Shown here: in pieces, positions 16,491 to 21,290 of the stretch | Position numbering within the stretch: the first letter of the stretch is position 1 | Layout of the letters: each line of letters opens with the position of its first letter | Origin: Lachnospiraceae bacterium | GTDB lineage: Bacteria; Bacillota_A; Clostridia; Lachnospirales; Lachnospiraceae | Direction: 5' to 3' | NCBI GenBank assembly: GCA_018365895.1 | Contig: JAGZJD010000042.1 | Span: forward strand, 1-21,290 | Length of the DNA: 21,290 bases | Translations under genes and position numbers: made by a program | The notes under the pieces: model-generated | What the model was told of the DNA's origin: nothing | Seen by the model: only the letters and a program-made list of their open reading frames with translations | Databases searched by the model: none

Positions 16491-16943
16491 TTACCGATGA
16501 ATATACATTCTCGTCAAGTCAGTTTCTCCATCCCCCTGCACCATACAGAAAAACTCCCAGCCATATCTTTCATAAAAATCTGTATGATCCGTAATCAAAT
16601 AAATGGGTGTAATTCCTTTCGATTTCATATCCTCGACAACCATATTAAGTAAATGACCTGCGATTCCTTGACACCGGCAATCTTTTTCGGTATATACTGC
16701 ACATATATTCGGGCTAAGATCTTTTCTATTGTGAAAATCATTCTCAATGACTCCCATACCACCTACAATCCGCTCTCCATCCATGCACAAATACCAACCA
16801 TACTCTGTTTCTTTATTAAGATACGCTTCCATACATTCCAAATAAGCTTCCTTTGGCACGTTCCATTTATTATGAAACCATAAAGCTGCCTGTTCCTTTA
16901 GTTGCGGTCTTTCTCTTAAAGTAATATATGTATACTCTCTCAT
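16491..16943 (-). CDS. GNAT-family N-acetyltransferase
   Basis: A 150-residue protein. After IVGGMGVIEND comes the acetyl-CoA loop CRCQGIAGHLL (89-99), then motif B TDFYERYGWEF (121-131). The frame opens nine codons further upstream, but AGGAGAGG lies inside that extension 8 nt before the ATG at 16943, which fixes the start. The target is unknown; the overall layout resembles single-domain acetyltransferases annotated only by fold. Confidence 0.87.
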   Translation of the reverse strand: MREYTYITLRERPQLKEQAALWFHNKWNVPKEAYLECMEAYLNKETEYGWYLCMDGERIVGGMGVIENDFHNRKDLSPNICAVYTEKDCRCQGIAGHLLNMVVEDMKSKGITPIYLITDHTDFYERYGWEFFCMVQGDGETDLTRMYIHR

Positions 16944-17038
16944 ATTTTGATCCTCTCCTATTTCATACAACTATTTGTTGACTGTTTTTTTCTGCAAAAT
17001 AAAACATATTTTTTCTTTTCTATGAATTTCGCGTTTAT

Positions 17039-17500
17039 TTACTTTAAAGTCTCCACCATATAATAAAATTCTCCCTTCCCAATCGGAGTAGTTCGCACTA
17101 TCGGCGGGCCAGAAATAGTAAAGCCGGCTTTTTCATAACATTTGATTGCTCTTATATTCCAACTTCTAACTTCTATAGCTACCTTTTTCGCCGGGTACTG
17201 TTTATGCGAAAGCTCACAGGCCATTTTAACAATTTGCTGTCCATAGCCTTTACCACAGTACTGTGGATGCACCCCAACTCCCAGAAAAATATTTGATTCA
17301 GTTTCTTTTAAATTAATATAACCAACCAGCTTTTCTCCGTCATAATACGAATAATAATTGTTCTGTCGATTAGCAAACCCTCGATGATTTTTCATCTGTT
17401 CCATGTAAGGGATATTGTTATAAATGGAATATGATTCCTCATATTGCCATTCGCTTATCATGTATTTTTCTTTTTCTGTCGTTCGATGATACTGAAGCAT
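17039..17500 (-). CDS. GNAT-family N-acetyltransferase
   Basis: A 153-residue protein with GVGVHPQYCGKGYGQQI (74-90), a textbook acetyl-CoA binding motif A, and SWNIRAIKCYEKAGF (113-127) as motif B. The start at 17500 is chosen because AAGGAGAG sits 6-7 nt upstream; the frame continues six codons further but without an RBS. It is the first of the five acetyltransferase genes in transcription order. Substrate unknown. Confidence 0.9.
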   Translation of the reverse strand: MLQYHRTTEKEKYMISEWQYEESYSIYNNIPYMEQMKNHRGFANRQNNYYSYYDGEKLVGYINLKETESNIFLGVGVHPQYCGKGYGQQIVKMACELSHKQYPAKKVAIEVRSWNIRAIKCYEKAGFTISGPPIVRTTPIGKGEFYYMVETLK

Positions 17501-17604
17501 TTGCACTCTCCTTGTCAATAAGCTTTATCATATGCAGCTTTTAAATCCATTGTATAAAAGACCGTTTTTTGATAAAATTTCTTCCGCATCCTTAAATTTT
17601 AGTT

Positions 17605-18078
17605 TTATATTTCTTTTCTTCCAAAAGAAATAAATAATAGCGGACCAAAAGACGAAAGAATCTCTGAAATCATAATATTGTCCGTCAGTTTCATCAAAAA
17701 TTGCGAAATCATTCCTTTCCAATTTTGAATGTATGCAAGAGTAACACTTAACTCAAGCGGAAAGTTTGGAAACAAACTCTGTGCCAATATGATTAGAAGG
17801 TAGATAGAAGACATAATTCCGGCAGAGATCGCAATCTCTTTTTTGGTCATAGAGCGAAAGGCCCATAAACCTCCAATTAGCACTATAATTAGAAATATCA
17901 CTGTGTGGAAAATTACTGAGCGTACAGGATCCGTAGAAACTATCGTAACGCCATCAGCATCTACCGTCTTTACACCAAAAAAGAAACCTCCAAGATAGAC
18001 GGTAATAGAAAAACTAATCCAACTAGCAACCATGCAAAAAACCGGAACTTTCCACAATGTCTGAATCCGCACTTTCAT
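17605..18078 (-). CDS. Small four-helix membrane protein of unknown function
   Basis: 157 residues from the ATG at 18078, which has AAGGAGAG about 7 nt upstream; a longer frame to 18207 would overlap the preceding gene and is unlikely. Four hydrophobic segments: about 11-33 (VPVFCMVASWISFSITVYLG), 55-74 (VIFHTVIFLIIVLIGGLWAF), 82-103 (ISAGIMSSIYLLIILAQSLF) and 136-152 near the C-terminus. The first loop (VDADGVTIVSTDPVRS) is probably extracellular. I do not recognise the family. It starts 29 nt after the preceding gene, so the two are probably co-transcribed. Confidence 0.7.
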   Translation of the reverse strand: MKVRIQTLWKVPVFCMVASWISFSITVYLGGFFFGVKTVDADGVTIVSTDPVRSVIFHTVIFLIIVLIGGLWAFRSMTKKEIAISAGIMSSIYLLIILAQSLFPNFPLELSVTLAYIQNWKGMISQFLMKLTDNIMISEILSSFGPLLFISFGRKEI

Positions 18079-18107
18079 AAGTATCTCTCCTTTTTCTATA
18101 TTTAATT

Positions 18108-18794
18108 TCATATGAGTGTGAATACTGCATCTGAAAACTGCTTCACAATATATGAAATATACCATTCTACGTTCTTCTGTACTGGTTCGAAATGCAAAGA
18201 AGAACAAACGTTATGAATCTTTTCCTCTGCATCATTTTCTAGTATCATTGCTGTTGGTCCGCTGTTACCTCCAATGATACTTACACAACAAACTCCTTGA
18301 GTTGATCCCAGATTTGATTTATCGTTCCACTCAGGATTCTCTATCGGTTGAGCACTTTCAGCGCAATCATTAATCATAATTTCTTTTCCCCACTCAGGAC
18401 TGACCGTATAATTCATAGAAATAAAATAAGTAGGATACCTCCACCGTTTAGGTAACAAACTACTCTCTGGCAATATCTGTTGTTCTATACTTTGTACCGT
18501 CAATTCAAATGCCTTACCACTGATGGGGTGGATAAAAGTAACTTTATCACCGGGAACCTGTACTACAAAATGTTCTCCGGGAACTCTGTCTGGCTGCTGC
18601 TCCATTATAAGTGAAAGGGACTTAATTTCTAAACGGTGTTTACTTGCCCATGGAAAAGCATTTCTGCAAATAACCCAACCATATGATTTATCCAAATGAT
18701 AATGCTCTACTACCCTTTTTGTTTCTAAATCATAACCATTTTTGTCTGCTAAATACGGATTAAAACATATAGCACAACCACGCGAAACCGTCAT
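18108..18794 (-). pseudogene. C-terminal part of an uncharacterised protein split by an in-frame stop
   Basis: 228 codons. It begins MTVSRGCAICFNPYL directly after the TAA of the upstream frame and in the same reading frame, and no Shine-Dalgarno sequence precedes its ATG. Content: a CxxC near the start, VICRNAFPWASKHRLEIKSL, VPGEHFVVQVPGDKVTFIHP, and near the end CVSIIGGNSGPTAMIL, resembling the GIIGGADGPT segment of Na+-translocating decarboxylase beta subunits, then CSSLHFEPVQKNVEW. From memory, gut Lachnospiraceae encode single-chain proteins joining this part to the upstream part; I cannot verify that here. It may be a decayed gene, or a second cistron expressed by termination-reinitiation. 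Confidence 0.6.
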
Positions 18795-19229
18795 TTATTT
18801 ATTATTTAACTTTAACATCGGGTGAAAATGAAAACATAACGGATTCTCTATTTCCATCTGCATTTGCTGTTCATTGGTAAAACCATCATAGAAATCACTT
18901 TTACAGCTTAGCTTCCACTTTTCCATAAAATTCTGTATTCTCCTGACATCCACACGCATACAAAAATCTATGACAAGACCTTTTCCGCAGGAATACACTG
19001 TTGGAATAAACCAGTGATATCCTGCCCAATCAAAATGCTGATTCACCAGAATTTCTTTTCCGGCATGATCTCTTCCATGGTGTCCCCAGAAATTTCCTTC
19101 ATAATAAACTTTCCATTCAGGAAATTTCGATTCTACAGACAGCTTCATATCAGCAGCACAATAATCCTCTTCTTCTTGTAAAATCATGTTATCATCTTTT
19201 TCCAATATTATAACATCATTTTTGTTCAT
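18795..19229 (-). pseudogene. N-terminal part of the same uncharacterised protein, ended by TAA
   Basis: 144 codons starting MNKNDVIILEKDDNMILQEE, with GGAGAAAG 4-9 nt before the ATG. Features: an acidic N-terminus, then WKVYYEGNFWGHHGRDHAGK and HFDWAGYHWFIPTVYSCGKG, rich in histidine and aromatic residues; no signal peptide or membrane segment. It ends PMLKLNNK-TAA, and the next codon in the same frame is the ATG of the downstream part. Read through the TAA, the two make one 373-residue chain with no insertion or deletion. I do not know the function. Confidence 0.6.
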
Positions 19230-19292
19230 ACTCTTTCTCCAGTTCTATCCCTTTTTCGCGCAATATCTGCTGCATCTTCATCTAATATGTGA

Positions 19293-19952
19293 TTAATCAT
19301 TTTCAGCAATCCATTTCTTCGACCAAATCACCAATGTTTCGGACAGCAAATCGAACTCAACCATTCCGCCTTTTTTCAAATTTAAAAAGTTGGAAACAAT
19401 CACCCGTTCATCGGCAGATACAACTTGAAGCAATTCCTTTTGGTGTCTGATATAGTTTCCTGTCTGCTTAAAAGCAATTGCCTGTACAATGAAAGAAGCA
19501 GATTTATACAATCCTCGCAAGATATCTTCACTCTTTTCATACAACATATTATGAACACAGCCGTGAAATATGTTGCAGGCACCGATTTTGATTGCTCTGT
19601 TCACACTACTATCATCAATAACTGCCAGTAATTCATCAAGACTCCCTTTCATCGGTGTGGTGTCATAATAGAACTGAAACAAGTCAGACGGTTCCCAATT
19701 CATAATATCGTCTTTCCCAGAAAGGAAACCACAAATCATTTCCCTATTTGGAAGGGTATCTAACATTGCATTATAGGTTCGAATATCCATAGCAGACAAT
19801 TCATCCAGAATTACAACAATATCAATATCGCTTGTCTCCATCGCTTCTCCACGTCCATAACTGCCCTGTAAACCGACAAACCATACACGGCTTCCAAAAG
19901 TCTCATCTAATGTCCGTAGGAAGTTTTTCATCCAAACAGTAATATCTAACAT
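19293..19952 (-). CDS. Nucleotidyltransferase-fold protein (aminoglycoside-adenylyltransferase-like)
   Basis: A 219-residue protein. Residues 24-48 carry the NT-superfamily signature GLQGSYGRGEAMETSDIDIVV, with metal-binding D42 and D44 after the GS-x-x-RG loop. The C-terminal half is helical (about 120-215), as in proteins joining an NT domain to a four-helix nucleotide- or substrate-binding domain. Members add NMP to antibiotics, RNAs or proteins; the substrate here is not evident, so a resistance label is not justified. RBS AGGT lies upstream and an extended -10 promoter precedes it. Probably the first gene of the accessory minus-strand run. Confidence 0.8.
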   Translation of the reverse strand: MLDITVWMKNFLRTLDETFGSRVWFVGLQGSYGRGEAMETSDIDIVVILDELSAMDIRTYNAMLDTLPNREMICGFLSGKDDIMNWEPSDLFQFYYDTTPMKGSLDELLAVIDDSSVNRAIKIGACNIFHGCVHNMLYEKSEDILRGLYKSASFIVQAIAFKQTGNYIRHQKELLQVVSADERVIVSNFLNLKKGGMVEFDLLSETLVIWSKKWIAEND

Positions 19953-19989
19953 CTTGATTACCTCGTTAAATTCAAAATTTTCTAATCAT

Positions 19990-19998
19990 ATTATAGCA
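19990..19998 (-). promoter_or_regulatory. Extended -10 promoter of the nucleotidyltransferase gene
   Basis: On the minus strand TGCTATAAT combines the TGn extension with a perfect TATAAT (19990-19995). The -35 region is poor (TGAGAT), as is common with extended -10 promoters. Confidence 0.6.
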
Positions 19999-20141
19999 TA
20001 CACACTTTTGAAATCTCATACCCTCTCGTCAGATCATTGACCAAAACATGACTGCAATTAATTTTTAGCTTTTTTATACCGCTCCAGTTATGCGTAAAAG
20101 TTCCTCTTCTGTTCCACAAATCCAGAATCAGCAATGATATT

Positions 20142-20420
20142 TTATTCTCCATAAAATCCGTTGTCACTTTTTTGTGCCCATTTCATATACATTTCCTTGT
20201 AGTTATCTTTTATAAATTCACGAATCATTCTGATTTCTCTATCAGTCAGTTGACCTTCATTCTCTATTGTTGTTTCACCATCTTTTTTCACAAAAAACTT
20301 TGCCGATCCTACTTCTGTAAGCTTTCTATCACTTGCATGTACATGCATAGCTTCAATTACACAATGCGAAGTATAATACAGATAATACCCACATACTTTA
20401 TATTCATAGTATTTAGGCAT
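20142..20420 (-). CDS. DUF4160-like small protein
   Basis: 92 residues: MPKYYEYKVCGYYLYY, then HVHAS, then a short beta region (SAKFFVKKDGETTIENEGQL) and a helical end REIRMIREFIKDNYKEMYMKWAQ. This order (an MP start, an HxHV-type histidine motif, a basic strand, then a re-r-i helix ending in W) is that of DUF4160 proteins, which often sit in two-gene units with other small proteins and have been suggested to be toxin-antitoxin parts; activity is unproven. RBS GGAGGG lies 7 nt before the ATG and overlaps the stop region of the upstream gene, so translation is likely coupled. Third gene of the cassette. Confidence 0.65.
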   Translation of the reverse strand: MPKYYEYKVCGYYLYYTSHCVIEAMHVHASDRKLTEVGSAKFFVKKDGETTIENEGQLTDREIRMIREFIKDNYKEMYMKWAQKSDNGFYGE

Positions 20421-20423
20421 ATA

Positions 20424-20645
20424 CTATCCCTCCATGTATTTACGATTTTTATGATAATATTCCAATACAATTTCCAACTCTATATCATCCATGCTTGTTT
20501 CCAATATGTCTCCACTTCTACTTAAATACGCTGCTTTATGTGGATTATTCAAATTAAGCACTCTTACATTTTCACCATCTTTTGTAAATGCATATCCATT
20601 TATAATCATTTCCGCTGCATCTGCTACTTCTTTAATATTACACAT
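20424..20645 (-). CDS. Small acidic protein of the DUF4160 cassette
   Basis: 73 residues from the ATG at 20645, which overlaps the stop of the previous gene as ATGTGTAA and has GAGG 7 nt upstream; a TTG two codons earlier is possible but weaker. Sequence: IKEVADAAEMIINGYAFTKDG, then VRVLNLNNPHKAAYLSRSGD, then an acidic helical end DDIELEIVLEYYHKNRKYME. No cysteines beyond residue 2, no membrane segment. I do not recognise the family with certainty; the short strand-rich centre recalls the small partners often found beside DUF4160 proteins. Its stop is 3 nt from the next start. Confidence 0.6.
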   Translation of the reverse strand: MCNIKEVADAAEMIINGYAFTKDGENVRVLNLNNPHKAAYLSRSGDILETSMDDIELEIVLEYYHKNRKYMEG

Positions 20646-20907
20646 ATTCAATCCTCACTTTCTGAATCGGCTTCAAAAATTCTTCTGCATTAATATATAA
20701 ATTATCAAGAATGGGAATTAAATCAATATATTCTTCTTCTTCATCGCATCCTTCATATTTCGCCATAACAACGATATATCCATGATCCCACTCAACCACT
20801 TTCGTATATCGTTCCAATCTCGGAGATGTTTTAAAACGTATATTATATCCATTAAATATAAAAGAAGTAAATTCTTTATCATTGCTTAATACTGCTTCGT
20901 CTATCAC
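20638..20907 (-). CDS. Small protein, first gene of the DUF4160 cassette
   Basis: 89 residues from a GTG at 20907 preceded by AAAGGAG (9-nt spacing). An ATG at 20970 extends the frame by 21 mostly Asn/Ser/Gly residues but lacks a well-placed RBS, so I favour the GTG. Sequence: VIDEAVLSNDKEFTSFIFNG, YNIRFKTSPRLERYTKVVEW, GYIVVMAKYEGCDEEEEYID, then LIPILDNLYINAEEFLKPIQKVRIE. The central beta-rich part alternates with a strongly acidic patch (CDEEEEYID). Family not recognised. It overlaps the following gene by 8 nt, which indicates a genuine operon. Confidence 0.6.
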   Translation of the reverse strand: MIDEAVLSNDKEFTSFIFNGYNIRFKTSPRLERYTKVVEWDHGYIVVMAKYEGCDEEEEYIDLIPILDNLYINAEEFLKPIQKVRIEYV

Positions 20908-20970
20908 GTTCTCTATCTCCTTTCCAATAAATTTTGTACCACTATTACTATTTCTATTTCTTCCATACAT

Positions 20971-21190
20971 ATCTTACAAATTTCTCTCGCTGACCTCATA
21001 TTTTTTTCTCTGGTAACATTAACACATTCTTTCTACTTCTAAATCACTCATCCAACATATATTCCATTTTACTTATAAGCATCAATTATTCTCCAAACTC
21101 AATGTTATTTAATTTTATTATAACACAGACACTTTTATTTTTACAGACAACAAAAAGTCTAAGAAGCAGGAAATACTATGAAACACTCAA
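20971..21190 (-). promoter_or_regulatory. Intergenic region with promoter of the small-protein cassette
   Basis: An AT-rich gap between the cassette and the insertion-sequence end. The minus strand has TGTTATAAT, an extended -10 with a perfect TATAAT (21117-21122) and a weak TGTAAA -35, implying a leader of about 200 nt. I see no RNA gene or strong hairpin in the remainder. Confidence 0.45.
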
Positions 21191-21196
21191 TTGATA

Positions 21197-21249
21197 TGCT
21201 CCCTTTATGAGAGACAGTGAAAAAACAAACTGTCATCATGAAGGGAGCA
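21197..21249 (+). promoter_or_regulatory. Hairpin sequestering the transposase RBS
   Basis: TGCTCCCTT (21197-21205) pairs with AAGGGAGCA (21241-21249). The stem continues as TATGA/TCATG and GACAG/CTGTC with a small internal loop, and closes with a 12-nt A-rich loop. The 3' arm contains the AAGGGAG RBS of the downstream ATG, so any transcript entering from outside the element would fold the RBS away. This is a known protective strategy in IS10 and IS50; its role here is inference. Confidence 0.65.
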
Positions 21250-21254
21250 ATTCT

Positions 21255-21290
21255 ATGTCACAAAAAGGTAAACTAAACACAGAAGAAAAA
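21255..21290 (+). CDS. Transposase OrfA-like start, truncated by the window edge
   Basis: Twelve codons, MSQKGKLNTEEK, with GGGAG 7 nt before the ATG. The lysine-rich beginning running into TxEEK is typical of the helix-turn-helix OrfA proteins of IS3/IS150-type elements. Too short for firm identification. Confidence 0.5.
   Translation, partial: MSQKGKLNTEEK

Larger units (their letters stand above)
21191..21290 (+). mobile_element. Left end of an insertion sequence, probably IS3-like (cut by window edge)
   Basis: From about 21192 (TGATATGCTCCC) the sequence changes character: a long inverted repeat is followed by an RBS and the first codons of a transposase-like frame. The exact terminal inverted repeat and target duplication cannot be defined because the other end lies outside the window. 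Assignment to IS3 rests on the first residues only. Confidence 0.5.

Noticed and set aside
13539..17500. Integron-like cassette array with attC sites between the acetyltransferase genes
   Set aside because: I looked for repeated imperfect palindromes in the gaps and saw none shared between them; no integrase gene is in the window.
17528..17722. 64-codon minus-strand frame ending KFKDAEEILSKNGLLYNGFKSCI
   Set aside because: Most of it overlaps the membrane-protein gene in another frame and no RBS is seen. The last 25 codons look somewhat gene-like and might be a remnant, but that is not enough to call.
19216..19275. 19-codon minus-strand frame MQQILREKGIELEKEYEQK overlapping the start of the split protein
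   Set aside because: Short, no clear RBS; a leader peptide or gene remnant is possible but unsupported.
21178..21210. 10-codon plus-strand frame MKHSIDMLPL before the IS end
   Set aside because: Too short and crosses the presumed IS boundary; likely chance.

Overview
The window looks like chromosome of a spore-forming Firmicute, most likely a gut Lachnospiraceae: AT-rich DNA, AGGAGG-type ribosome binding sites, sigma-A promoters, a Spo0A master regulator, a group-B [FeFe]-hydrogenase and a cobalamin-dependent methionine synthase with its activation domain on a separate gene. The species assignment is inference. Almost all genes lie on the minus strand; the exceptions are an XRE regulator, a MATE transporter and a transposase start at the right edge.

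Left part (1-11.6 kb), core metabolism. alaS runs off the left edge. Upstream of it are its own sigma-A promoter, an intrinsic terminator and a tandem glycine riboswitch pointing at alaS with no other gene between. Next come a small XRE regulator with a tandem direct repeat in its promoter, a group-B [FeFe]-hydrogenase, and a three-gene methionine/one-carbon operon (metF, MetH activation protein, MetH catalytic protein). MetF makes methyl-THF, the MetH-like protein transfers the methyl group to homocysteine through cobalamin, and the small protein reactivates the cobalamin. glgA and spo0A follow.

Middle (11.6-13.5 kb). spo0A and a MATE efflux transporter are divergent across a 368-bp region with matches to the 0A box and a hairpin leader in front of the MATE gene. 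A bidirectional terminator closes this block.

Right part (13.5-20.0 kb), accessory. This is a same-strand run of small genes: five different GNAT acetyltransferases, a truncated methyltransferase, a U32-like protein, a four-helix membrane protein, an uncharacterised protein family interrupted by one in-frame TAA, and a nucleotidyltransferase. It looks like a region of gene gain and decay.

Far right (20.1-21.3 kb). A tightly packed three-gene cassette of small proteins, including a DUF4160-like one, is followed by the left end of an insertion sequence. The first transposase codons lie behind a long hairpin that would bury the transposase ribosome binding site in transcripts entering from outside.

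Most notable observations: the glycine riboswitch in front of alaS (AlaS is known to mischarge glycine), the protein family split by a single in-frame stop, the overlapping three-gene cassette, and the RBS-sequestering hairpin at the IS end.
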